Below, piece after piece: positions 43,444 through 50,125 of a stretch of DNA of 50,125 bases. The stretch comes from Lacticaseibacillus songhuajiangensis. GTDB taxonomy: Bacteria; Bacillota; Bacilli; Lactobacillales; Lactobacillaceae. The position numbers and the translations under genes were made by a program. The notes under the pieces are model-generated. The model saw only the letters and a program-made list of their open reading frames with translations, had not been told where the DNA came from and searched no databases. The stretch is from positions 1-50,125 of the forward strand of contig NZ_RHNR01000013.1 of assembly GCF_003946025.1 (NCBI RefSeq), read 5' to 3'. Within the stretch, counting starts at the first letter, position 1; every line of letters begins with the position of its first letter.

Positions 43444-43617
43444 ATGACCGCGAAAGCGAAGACAACATCTAAAAACGCGAACAAACAACAGAATACTTCA
43501 CGAACAATTGATGCCGAGATTCCGCCAATTGACCGTGCCATCACCAATGTTAAACTTGGCAAAATAGCGAAACATGGGTCTCTTGAGAATTATCTAAGAG
43601 AAGTGAGTGAATACTAA
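43444..43617 (+). CDS. Small basic protein of unknown function, divergent to Fic
   Basis: A 57-residue protein with a Lys/Asn/Thr-rich N-terminus (MTAKAKTTSKNANKQQNTSR) and a helical end (LENYLREVSEY). No family is recognised. ATG 43444 has GAGGTGAT upstream; GTG and ATG codons at 43435-43440 overlap that site. It sits next to the dyad array and could be controlled by it. An antitoxin role for Fic is possible by size and position, but the Fic protein already has its own inhibitory motif, and I cannot see a clear copy of that motif here. Confidence 0.5.
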   Translation: MTAKAKTTSKNANKQQNTSRTIDAEIPPIDRAITNVKLGKIAKHGSLENYLREVSEY

Positions 43618-43660
43618 ACCTGCCCGAACCATTACTATGTTTTAAGTCAACATCAACCGC

Positions 43661-43701
43661 AGCGGCCGTGCTCCCAGCACGGTCGCTGTTTGCGCTATAA
43701 T
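43661..43701 (+). promoter_or_regulatory. Hairpin and -10 box before the glycosyltransferase pair
   Basis: CCGTGCT pairs with AGCACGG, flanked by AGCG/CGCT. It may terminate the small upstream gene despite a weak T run. It is followed by TATAAT at 43696-43701, a perfect -10 box; no good -35 is seen at the right distance. Confidence 0.45.
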
Positions 43702-43813
43702 GAATAGAGCAATTAACGGCGGCCGGAGCCAGAAACAGATAGCGTGCGGAGCAGATACACAGTCGCGCGCCTAACCGCTTCCGGCTCAGCCTCACGAAAG
43801 GAACCCTCTCCTC

Positions 43814-44770
43814 ATGCCCAAAATCAACGTCCTCATGTCCGTCTACAACGAAACGCCCGCGCAGCTGCACGCCGCGATTGATTCCATTCTGGCGCAGACT
43901 GAAGCTGACTTTACGATGAACATCGTGCTCGATCAGCCGCAAGCTGACAATCTGCACGCCATCCTCGATGACTACGCGGCCAGCGACCCGCGGGTGCAGG
44001 TGCTGGTCAACGCGCAGAATTCTGGTCTGCCCTTTAGCCTTAATCGCAGCATGGCTGCCGGGGATGCGCCGTACCTGGCGCGGATGGACGCCGACGATAT
44101 TGCCGTGCCGACGCGTTTTGCGCGGCAGCTGGCACTGATGGACGAGCGGCAGCTGGATGTGCTCAGCACTAGCGCCGCCTTCATTGACGAAGAGGGCCAG
44201 TCCGCGGGCAGCCACGACTACATTCCCGAGGACCCAGACGCGCTCAAGCAGCTGCTGCCGCTGGGCTCGCCGCTCGTGCACCCCAGCATCATGATGCGCC
44301 GCGCGGTCATCGCCAAGGTGGGCGGCTACCGCCTATTGCCAACGGCGGAGGATTACGACCTATGGCTGCGCCTGCTCCAGGCCGGCGCCCGCATCGGTGC
44401 GACCAATGAACAACTGCTGCACTACCGCCTGCGCGGCAACTCGATGACCGCCGGCGACCGCTACAAGGTCTTCCTGGTGTCCGAATACCTGCAGCGCACC
44501 TATGCATCGGGCCAGTTCCCAGATGCGGACGGCGAAGTGGCGGAACTGACGGCTTACCTGAAGCAAAATGGTCAGGATGACGCCAACCGCCGGGCGCAAT
44601 TTACGCAGCGCGTGCTCAACCTGTCCGCGGGTAAGAAGGCGCTCAAGGGCGGCAACCCGTTCAAGGCGGCCGCACTCGTGTTGCCCGCCCTAATGGATGG
44701 TGCGGTGCGCCGCTACGCCAAGCAGTCGCGCGCATACGGCGCCGTGTACGCCCAGCTCACCAGCAAGTAG
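43814..44770 (+). CDS. Family 2 glycosyltransferase
   Basis: A 318-residue cytosolic GT-A enzyme: INVLMSVYNETPAQLHAAIDSILAQT at the start, the nucleotide-binding DxD motif in ARMDADDIAVP, and EDYDLWLRLLQAG as the acceptor-side motif. It transfers a sugar from a nucleotide donor during polysaccharide or glycolipid synthesis; donor and acceptor are not predictable. It is paired with the GT4 gene 12 bp downstream. The sequence is notably GC-rich compared with the Fic region just before it. Confidence 0.88.
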   Translation: MPKINVLMSVYNETPAQLHAAIDSILAQTEADFTMNIVLDQPQADNLHAILDDYAASDPRVQVLVNAQNSGLPFSLNRSMAAGDAPYLARMDADDIAVPTRFARQLALMDERQLDVLSTSAAFIDEEGQSAGSHDYIPEDPDALKQLLPLGSPLVHPSIMMRRAVIAKVGGYRLLPTAEDYDLWLRLLQAGARIGATNEQLLHYRLRGNSMTAGDRYKVFLVSEYLQRTYASGQFPDADGEVAELTAYLKQNGQDDANRRAQFTQRVLNLSAGKKALKGGNPFKAAALVLPALMDGAVRRYAKQSRAYGAVYAQLTSK

Positions 44771-44782
44771 GAGGTTCCACTC

Positions 44783-45865
44783 ATGATTCTGATGTTATCC
44801 AACATGTACCCATCCGCTAAGTACCCGAACTACGGTGTCTTCGTGCGCAACCTCTATAACGCGCTGGATAAGCAGCTGCCGATGCGTAAGGTCGTGCTCT
44901 ACAAACACGTAGGTAAGGCGCGCAAAATTGCGGCCTACCTGAGTTATTTTACCCGCTCATTCTTCGCGGTGATGAGTCCCAAGACGCAGGTAGTCTTCAT
45001 CAGCTACGCCAGTTATAATGCCTTCCCGACGCTTGTCGCGCGGGCATTGGGACGCCGGCCGCTGATTATCACAAACCTGCACGGCTCCGACGTGACGACC
45101 GAGAGTAGTTTTGCCCAGAAGATGAACTTCCTCACGGCCAAAATCATCAAGCATTCCGACCTGGTCATCGTGCCGTCGCAGTCCTTCAAGGAGATGTCCG
45201 AACGCAAATACGGCTACAGTGGTGCAGTGATTTCACCATCCGGTGGGGTCGACACGACTTACTTCAAGCCGCAAAATGTGCAGAAAGACCCCAGCAAGCT
45301 CGAAATCGGCTACATCAGCCGCATCGACGCCAACAAGGGCTGGGACGTCACTTTGCAGGCGGTTGCTAAGCTTGCGCCGCAGATGCCGAATCTGCATGTG
45401 ACCATGGTTGGTGGTGGCGTGTCCGAAGCCGATTGCGCACAGATGATTAAGAATCTGCACCTTGAGCAGGTGGTCACGCGCATCAAGATGTTGCCGCAAA
45501 AGGACCTGCTCGGGCAGTACAGCAAGCTCGATCTACTGGTGTTCCCTGGTGCGGGCACGGCGACCGGGGAAAGCCTCGGCCTGGTCGGCCTGGAAGCCAT
45601 GGCTTGCGGGGTGCCGGTGCTCGGCGCCAACCTCGGGGGCATCGCCACTTACGTGAAGGAAGGCGTCAACGGCATGCTGTTTGACCGTCACAGTGCTGAT
45701 TCACTCGCAGATGGTGTGAGGCGCTTTGCCGCGCTCAGCGATGAAGAGCGGGCAAAGCTGGCCGCGGGGGCGTTGGCAACTGCGCAGGATTACGATGCGG
45801 CGAAGGTGAATGCGAAGCTGACCGCGTTTTTGGAAGAGAAGTATGGGGCGCTGGTACGAAAATAA
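44783..45865 (+). CDS. Family 4 glycosyltransferase (GT-B fold)
   Basis: A 360-residue enzyme. The N-terminal acceptor domain starts with MLSNMYPSAKYPNYGVFVRN. The C-terminal donor domain has IGYISRIDANKGWDVTLQA, followed by FPGAGTATGESLGLVGLEAMACGVPVLG, the E-x7-E-type motif of GT4 enzymes. It uses a retaining mechanism with nucleotide sugars. It is probably co-transcribed with the GT2 gene (GGAGG inside a 12-bp gap). The operon is likely devoted to a surface glycan, but no polymerase or flippase lies nearby. Confidence 0.88.
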   Translation: MILMLSNMYPSAKYPNYGVFVRNLYNALDKQLPMRKVVLYKHVGKARKIAAYLSYFTRSFFAVMSPKTQVVFISYASYNAFPTLVARALGRRPLIITNLHGSDVTTESSFAQKMNFLTAKIIKHSDLVIVPSQSFKEMSERKYGYSGAVISPSGGVDTTYFKPQNVQKDPSKLEIGYISRIDANKGWDVTLQAVAKLAPQMPNLHVTMVGGGVSEADCAQMIKNLHLEQVVTRIKMLPQKDLLGQYSKLDLLVFPGAGTATGESLGLVGLEAMACGVPVLGANLGGIATYVKEGVNGMLFDRHSADSLADGVRRFAALSDEERAKLAAGALATAQDYDAAKVNAKLTAFLEEKYGALVRK

Positions 45866-45902
45866 ATTGTGGGTTAGCAAAGACTAACTGAACTGTTTCC
45901 AC

Positions 45903-45931
45903 GGCTCACCAGTTAGGGTGAGCCTTTTTTT
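45903..45931 (+). terminator. Terminator of the glycosyltransferase pair
   Basis: GGCTCACC pairs with GGTGAGCC around AGTTAG and is followed by seven T. Confidence 0.92.
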
Positions 45932-46022
45932 AATGGAATTGAGTATTAGTGCGGGTGACGTCATTTTTGTTCTCAAAAGGGAAATTCTCTTCATTTACCG
46001 GAATTAAGAATGTGACGTATTT

Positions 46023-46051
46023 TTGAAATTTCGTACCACATGTTGTACAAT
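46023..46051 (+). promoter_or_regulatory. yefM-yoeB promoter and operator
   Basis: TTGAAA (46023-46028) and TACAAT (46046-46051) are spaced by exactly 17 bp. TGTACA at 46044-46049 overlaps the -10. That core is the known YefM recognition motif in the E. coli operon, so autorepression by the antitoxin is likely. Confidence 0.7.
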
Positions 46052-46076
46052 GCTGATAAAAGGGACGGTGATTAGC

Positions 46077-46346
46077 ATGGATGCAGTTTCGTACAGCGGA
46101 TTTCGTCAGAATTTGAAATCTTTTATGAAGCAAGTCAATCAGGATGCCAGTACGTTGATGGTGACGTCAAAAAATCCAGAAGACACTGTAGTTGTGATGA
46201 GCAAACGGGATTACGACTCAATGCAGGAAACAATGCTAATTTTAAGTAACACTGAGTTGATGAATAAGATTCGTAAAGGTGATGCACAAATTGCTGCCGG
46301 TACGACTCAACAGCACGAATTGCTAACCGACTACGATGATGAATAA
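46077..46346 (+). CDS. yefM: Antitoxin YefM (Phd/YefM family)
   Basis: An 89-residue antitoxin beginning MDAVSYSGFRQNLKSFMKQVNQ, the DNA-binding Phd/YefM fold, followed by VVVMSKRDYDSMQETMLIL and an acidic disordered tail that neutralises the toxin. ATG 46077 is preferred, since the family sequence starts there and AGGGACGGTGAT precedes it. Its 3' end overlaps the toxin start by 11 bp, the usual arrangement for coupled antitoxin-toxin translation. It should repress its own promoter. Confidence 0.92.
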   Translation: MDAVSYSGFRQNLKSFMKQVNQDASTLMVTSKNPEDTVVVMSKRDYDSMQETMLILSNTELMNKIRKGDAQIAAGTTQQHELLTDYDDE

Positions 46347-46596
46347 GAATTGGACTGATGCCGCATGGGCTGATTACATGTATTGGCATGATCAAAATGA
46401 TAAACGGATAATCAAGCAGATTAACAGACTTCTGCGGGATATTGAACGTCATCCGTTTGAGGGCATTGGTAAACCCGAACCGTTACGTCACGAACTTCAG
46501 GGGAAATGGTCACGCCGAATCACTCAGGAACATCGTATTATTTATGAAGTTGCGGGCGATACCTTGTACATCATATCGTGTCGCAACCATTATTAG
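46336..46596 (+). CDS. yoeB: Toxin YoeB (ribosome-dependent mRNA endonuclease)
   Basis: An 86-residue toxin very like E. coli YoeB: KNWTDAAWADYMYWHDQNDKRI at the start, PFEGIGKPEPL in the middle and WSRRITQEHRIIYEV then CRNHY at the end. The catalytic residues Glu48, Arg67 and His85 are all present, so it looks active. It cleaves mRNA in the ribosomal A site. There is no independent ribosome site; ATG 46336 or 46339 lies inside the antitoxin end. A terminator follows. Confidence 0.94.
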   Translation: MMNKNWTDAAWADYMYWHDQNDKRIIKQINRLLRDIERHPFEGIGKPEPLRHELQGKWSRRITQEHRIIYEVAGDTLYIISCRNHY

Positions 46597-46598
46597 TC

Positions 46599-46631
46599 AA
46601 AACCGTCTCGCCACCCCGCGAGGCGGTTTTT
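46599..46631 (+). terminator. Terminator of the yefM-yoeB operon
   Basis: AAACCGTCTCGC pairs with GCGAGGCGGTTT (one G-U) and is followed by TTT. Confidence 0.88.
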
Positions 46632-46684
46632 ATGTTTCCAGCCAACCACATATGCCGCCACTGCGCCTTAACCAAATATTTATC

Positions 46685-46711
46685 GTTTATCGATAAACAA
46701 TCTGCTATACT
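46685..46711 (+). promoter_or_regulatory. Palindromic operator and -10 box of the DUF2975/XRE operon
   Basis: GTTTATCGATAAAC (46685-46698) is a perfect palindrome, placed where the -35 region should be. TATACT at 46706-46711 is the likely -10. The small XRE regulator of the same operon is the natural candidate to bind it. Confidence 0.55.
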
Positions 46712-46742
46712 CAAGTCATCAAATCGAAACGAGGTGTGCGCT

Positions 46743-47219
46743 ATGCGTATCCGGACGTTGTTTCTGTATCTTTGCTTAATCGGTGGCCTGGTATTCGATG
46801 CCCTGTGTGCAACTTTGATTTTTGTGCCGCTCACTCGCGACTTCATCAAGTATTATCACAACCCGTGGACCGCGACGCTCATGGGTGCGGGGATGTTCCT
46901 CGGGGCAATCGCGTTTGCCTATGGCTGCGTGCAGGCATGGGTAATGCTGCGCACGATTGATAAGGGACAGGCGTTCAGCCAACGCGCGGTCGACTTATTG
47001 CGGCGCTTGAAGTGGTCGGTCGGCTTCGTTGCTATTGGTGTTGCCGTTTGCTGGCCGCAGTATTTTGTGATGGCAGCCATGGATGACATTCCGCCACTGT
47101 TTTACCTGATGATCATGCTGATGATGGTGCTCCTGGTCATTGCGGTGTTCCTGGCGATTCTGCAACGACTATGGCAGGCGGCGCTGGATTACAAGCAAGA
47201 TAGTGACTTGACGGTCTAG
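46743..47219 (+). CDS. DUF2975 membrane protein (YoaS-like)
   Basis: A 158-residue protein with four membrane helices (about residues 7-29, 42-65, 88-110 and 122-146), matching the DUF2975 family by layout and by its partner gene. The biochemical role is unknown. ATG 46743 has GAGGTG upstream; the frame is open to 46578 through the terminator of the preceding operon, which is rejected. The XRE gene follows after 10 bp, the same pair as yoaS-yozG in Bacillus. Confidence 0.85.
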   Translation: MRIRTLFLYLCLIGGLVFDALCATLIFVPLTRDFIKYYHNPWTATLMGAGMFLGAIAFAYGCVQAWVMLRTIDKGQAFSQRAVDLLRRLKWSVGFVAIGVAVCWPQYFVMAAMDDIPPLFYLMIMLMMVLLVIAVFLAILQRLWQAALDYKQDSDLTV

Positions 47220-47229
47220 GGGGCGGGCA

Positions 47230-47442
47230 ATGATTAAGGTTAACTTGGACAGTCTGCTGAAGGCGCGGCAGATGACTCTGACGCAACTCGCCGAACAAGT
47301 GGGGCTCACGCTCGCCAACTTATCGATTCTTAAGACCGGGAAGGCGCGGGCAATTCGCTTCTCCACCTTAGCGCAGATTTGCGCGGCGCTTGATTGTCAG
47401 CCTGGCGACATTTTGGTGTACGTCAACACGGATGAAGACTAG
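47230..47442 (+). CDS. Small XRE/YozG-like helix-turn-helix regulator
   Basis: A 70-residue protein that is almost only a Cro/CI-type helix-turn-helix: KARQMTLTQLAEQVGLTLANLSILKTGKARAIRFSTLAQICAALDCQPGDIL. The DUF2975-linked type (YozG) has this length and the ending CQPGDIL. It probably represses its own operon through the palindrome at 46685-46698. The ribosome site is GGGGCGGG. Confidence 0.9.
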   Translation: MIKVNLDSLLKARQMTLTQLAEQVGLTLANLSILKTGKARAIRFSTLAQICAALDCQPGDILVYVNTDED

Positions 47443-47471
47443 CAAAACGTAGCACGCAGAATCATCAAAGA

Positions 47472-47507
47472 AAAACCGCCACATAAACTATGCGTGGCGG
47501 TTTCTTC
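47472..47507. terminator. Bidirectional terminator
   Basis: AAACCGCCAC pairs with GTGGCGGTTT, followed by CTTCTTT on the plus strand and an A/T-rich flank on the other. It separates the XRE gene from the convergent CorA-like gene. Confidence 0.85.
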
Positions 47508-47531
47508 TTTATCACGGAGTCGGATAACTAA

Positions 47532-48449
47532 TTAGCGGTCAAACAGGTGCGCCCGCCGCAACAGGCGGTAGGCGATGTAGCCCAGAATGGCCGTGATGCC
47601 GATGGAAATCTGCCAGCCCCAAGTGCTGTTCTGGAAGGGAACGCCGGTGTTCTGGCCGAAGAAGCCGGACACAATCGACGGCATGGTGAGGATGACCGAG
47701 TAAGCCGTCAGCAGTTTCATCGTGTTGTTCAGGTTGCTGTCGAGGCGGTTGGCGTAGCTGCTGGAGACGCGTTCGGCGATGTCGGACGCCATCTGCGCCA
47801 TCTCCAGTCCTTGTTTGGATTCAATCAAAATATCATCCAGGTGCTCCTTTTGCGCATCGTTCAGCGGCACAACGGGCAGGCGCTGCAGTTCTTGCAGCAT
47901 CGCAGTGTTGGCGCGCAGGGAACTCAGGTAGTAAACCAGGCGCGTTTCTAGATCCATCAGTTCGTCCACGGCGCTGTGTTGCGGGTTGGCCTTGAGCGAG
48001 CGCTGGACCTTGATGCGCTTCTGGTCAATCTGGTTGATGCGGTCCAGGTAGGCGGAGGTTGCGCGGTACATCAGGCTGATGGCGGCGTCCATGGGTTGTA
48101 GGTCACTCTTGGCCGGCATGCGCAGTGCGGAGCTCGGGGCCAGCACGTATTCGCCCAGGTAGTTCGTCTCCGGTGCGAAGAAGGTCAACAGGTGGTTGTC
48201 CTTAATGAGTAGGCCAATAGGCGCGGTGGCAGAATCGACACTGTCGTCGGTGAGCGCGTTGAACACAATCAGTCCGGTGTTGGCCTCCATGTCGCGTTCG
48301 ACGCGCGCCCGTTCAGCGGGGTCGGTAGCGTAACGGTACATTTCGTCGGTAATGGCGTAGGTTGTCGTGAGTTCAGCCTGGTTGGCCTGTTCGTCTTTAC
48401 GGACTGTGAGCCAGTCAAACTGCGGGTTAATCGTTGTTACATTTTCCAT
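47532..48449 (-). CDS. CorA-like divalent metal transporter
   Basis: A 305-residue protein with a large cytosolic N-terminal domain and a long helix (about residues 170-240). Two C-terminal membrane helices follow (LLTAYSVILTMPSIVSGFFG and ISIGITAILGYIAYRLLRR). The selectivity-filter motif after the first helix, YGMN in classic CorA, reads FGQN here, followed by TGVPF. Such variants occur in CorA-like proteins of lactobacilli and may alter ion choice. ATG 48449 has GAGG upstream. It most likely handles Mg2+ or a related cation. Confidence 0.83.
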   Translation of the reverse strand: MENVTTINPQFDWLTVRKDEQANQAELTTTYAITDEMYRYATDPAERARVERDMEANTGLIVFNALTDDSVDSATAPIGLLIKDNHLLTFFAPETNYLGEYVLAPSSALRMPAKSDLQPMDAAISLMYRATSAYLDRINQIDQKRIKVQRSLKANPQHSAVDELMDLETRLVYYLSSLRANTAMLQELQRLPVVPLNDAQKEHLDDILIESKQGLEMAQMASDIAERVSSSYANRLDSNLNNTMKLLTAYSVILTMPSIVSGFFGQNTGVPFQNSTWGWQISIGITAILGYIAYRLLRRAHLFDR

Positions 48450-48504
48450 AGTAGGCCTCGAATATGTCTTTTGTAGGGGGATTAAATAAATCCTATTATA
48501 ACAA

Positions 48505-48540
48505 AAACAAGGCCCGCCAAAATTAATTGACGGGCCCGTG
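48505..48540 (-). terminator. Terminator of the second acyltransferase gene
   Basis: GGCCCG (48511-48516) pairs with CGGGCC (48531-48536). On the minus strand the hairpin is followed by TTGTTTTTGTT. Confidence 0.8.
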
Positions 48541-48545
48541 TTGTT

Positions 48546-49562
48546 TTAGCTGACCAGCTTCCGCACGAGTGGAATCCAGTTCAGCACTTGCGAAATGACC
48601 ATGGCGCTGAAGAAGACAACGAGGTCAATGCCGAACTGAATCAGCAACAGCGACCAATCATCTTTTATGGCAAGTGCGTTGGCGAAAAAGGGAAGTTGCT
48701 GAACAGGTTCCATCAGTGCGTAGTGAATGAGGTAGATGCCAAAGGTGAGTTTGCTGATGTGGACGAGTACTTGAGAATGGTTATTCTTAAACAGATCCAA
48801 TAGCAGTGCATAAGCCCCAACTGCGGCAATGATGCTGGGGATGAGCATGACGTTGTCTAAGCCGATGAAGACCTGTCCGCTCCGAACGCTATAGAGGACG
48901 GTAACCGCAACGTCAAAGGCAATGCCGGTAAGCAATAGCAGGGCTGCCCAACGTTTTTTCAATGGGTAGCGCTGCAGATATTGACCGCAGGCAAAATAGC
49001 CCAAGAAGCCAGCGAACAATTCAAGATGTGTCCACCCCGATAGTGTCGGGCCATTCAAATTCCGGATGGTGAGTGGCAGTGCCCCCAACACCAGCCACCC
49101 AGCCATGAACCACTGATAGTCACGTTTTTGGAAGTTCTCCAGCATCCGGCTGAAGAAGGGCAGCATGAAGTAGAATGCGACCAGCATGTAGAGATACCAC
49201 AGATGGACGGCTTGCGGGCGCTGGTAAGCAGCAAGAAGGAATTGATCCAGACGCCACCAGGTGGGCTGAGGTGTCTTGAGAAGCCAGTAGAAGTAACTCC
49301 ACAGCAGCAGTAGTATTCCGAATTTGGCAGCGTGCCCCCAGCTGTAGCGATAATTACGAGTGTGCGTTAGAACCAGAGTACCCGTGGCAAGGATAAAAAG
49401 GGGTACGCCAATCTTGACTGCAAAGAATACGAGAATTGAAGCTACCCAGGGGGCATTAACTTTGCCGTCAAAACGCGTCATGACAACGGTACTATGATTC
49501 ATTACTACCAAAAGACAGCCGACTATCTTGGCAACGTCGATGGCGTAGTTGCGTTCGTGCAT
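48546..49562 (-). CDS. Acyltransferase family 3 membrane protein, second
   Basis: A 338-residue protein with about ten membrane helices. The N-terminal block is RNYAIDVAKIVGCLLVVMNHSTVV, with the conserved Asp and the His of helix 1 typical of acyltransferase family 3 (WecH/OafA-like). It is expected to add acyl groups to a surface sugar; the substrate is unknown. ATG 49562 has AGGAC upstream. It is shorter than the one at 33421-34521 and not obviously a recent duplicate. The 263-bp upstream gap (49563-49825) has no gene; it holds the terminator at 49717-49749. Confidence 0.83.
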   Translation of the reverse strand: MHERNYAIDVAKIVGCLLVVMNHSTVVMTRFDGKVNAPWVASILVFFAVKIGVPLFILATGTLVLTHTRNYRYSWGHAAKFGILLLLWSYFYWLLKTPQPTWWRLDQFLLAAYQRPQAVHLWYLYMLVAFYFMLPFFSRMLENFQKRDYQWFMAGWLVLGALPLTIRNLNGPTLSGWTHLELFAGFLGYFACGQYLQRYPLKKRWAALLLLTGIAFDVAVTVLYSVRSGQVFIGLDNVMLIPSIIAAVGAYALLLDLFKNNHSQVLVHISKLTFGIYLIHYALMEPVQQLPFFANALAIKDDWSLLLIQFGIDLVVFFSAMVISQVLNWIPLVRKLVS

Positions 49563-49716
49563 ATGGTAATCGTCCTAACTATGTTTGAATTGTCTGCAGG
49601 TTTAGACTTCCTTAATATTTAGTTTACAACTGTTACGAGAAATAGAGGTTGCGAGAGTGTTCCAAGGACGTTACAAACGGTGAAGGAAGATACGGATTCT
49701 GAGAAATGCACGCAAA

Positions 49717-49749
49717 AACATCCCCGCGCTTCCACCTGCGGGGGTGTTT
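49717..49749. terminator. Bidirectional terminator, mainly for the DUF2922 gene
   Basis: AAACATCCCCGC pairs with GCGGGGGTGTTT, with T-rich sequence on both sides. On the minus strand it lies about 76 nt beyond the DUF2922 stop codon. Confidence 0.8.
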
Positions 49750-49825
49750 CTTTTACCACCGGGTTGAGGGCCGCGGCAGCATATTCAGGAAATTATAAAA
49801 GTACGTAAGTGACGAACAATAAAGC

Positions 49826-50062
49826 CTACAACTCGTTCACGAAGATGTCTTCGGATTCGGTGTCGACGGCGCGGGCAGCGACGGGCAGCGCATACTGCTT
49901 CACCTGCTTGTCGTTGTAGAACTGGTCGGCGTCGACAAGTGCCTGCATGAAACGCTTGGCAGCTTCCTGGGTCAGGTCGCCTTCGTAGGCGGTCAGGCGC
50001 AAGGTCTTGGACTTGTTATCGCCAGTTTTAAAACTGAAGTTAATTGAACCTGGATTATTCAT
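49826..50062 (-). CDS. DUF2922 family small protein
   Basis: A 78-residue protein with the pattern NFSFKTGDNKSKTLRLTAYEGDLTQEAAKRFMQALVDADQF followed by AARAVDTESEDIFVNEL, fitting DUF2922 proteins of Firmicutes, whose function is unknown. They often follow a DUF1659 gene, which would lie beyond the window end. The ATG at 50062 lacks a recognisable ribosome site, and a strong minus-strand terminator ends only about 8 nt upstream. Expression is therefore puzzling. Confidence 0.7.
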   Translation of the reverse strand: MNNPGSINFSFKTGDNKSKTLRLTAYEGDLTQEAAKRFMQALVDADQFYNDKQVKQYALPVAARAVDTESEDIFVNEL

Positions 50063-50070
50063 AGAATTTC

Positions 50071-50115
50071 AAAAAAGCAGCGCAATCCCATGATTCACAC
50101 GGGACTGCGCTGCTT
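50071..50115 (-). terminator. Strong terminator just upstream of the DUF2922 gene
   Basis: AAGCAGCGCAATCCC (50075-50089) pairs with GGGACTGCGCTGCTT (50101-50115), with one A-C mismatch. On the minus strand six T residues follow at 50076-50071. It should end a minus-strand gene lying beyond the window. Confidence 0.85.
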
Positions 50116-50125
50116 TGGTGTTTCA

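Overview
The window looks like a chromosomal segment of a moderately GC-rich member of the Lactobacillaceae, most like the Lacticaseibacillus casei/rhamnosus group. This is an inference from gene content: a sortase-dependent SpaFED-type pilus operon, an Opp peptide importer with a large set of OppA lipoproteins, a DUF1275 protein, a DUF2922 protein, PRD-regulated PTS genes, and intrinsic terminators with clean T runs. I saw no rRNA, tRNA, CRISPR array, transposase or phage gene.

Layout. Positions 1-4240 hold housekeeping genes: RNase HI, a histidine phosphatase, a DUF1275 membrane protein, a BrnQ branched-chain amino acid carrier and a small unknown protein. Positions 4360-11690 are a complete pilus operon: a VWA-bearing tip adhesin, a minor pilin with a non-canonical sorting signal, a backbone pilin and a class C sortase. 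A cre-like promoter and an unusual leader with competing hairpins precede it. A HAD phosphatase follows at 11777. Positions 13073-30788 are an oligopeptide-transport island: oppBCDF, a beta-lactamase-fold hydrolase, and five full-length oppA paralogues, each with its own lipobox and upstream region. Two GGDEF/EAL membrane proteins interrupt and follow the oppA array. One has a degenerate EAL domain; the other keeps the EAL catalytic residues.

Positions 33421-41460 hold an acyltransferase, a ROK fructokinase and a PRD-activator/fructose-type PTS/two-aldolase operon that looks like a carbohydrate pathway with no dedicated phosphofructokinase. Positions 41490-50062 are accessory: a Fic protein behind four regularly phased operator-like dyads, two glycosyltransferases, a YefM/YoeB toxin-antitoxin pair, a DUF2975/XRE pair, a CorA-like transporter, a second acyltransferase and a DUF2922 gene.

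The most interesting signals are non-coding. Family A is a dispersed element of about 210-220 bp with nested, covarying inverted repeats. It has three full copies plus one cut by the window edge. Family E is a structured 3'-UTR element of about 180-205 nt between the stop codon and terminator of opp genes, with two full copies and one short one. The other two are the pilus leader and the 52-bp-phased dyad array at the Fic gene. All structures were read by eye; no folding program or database search was run.
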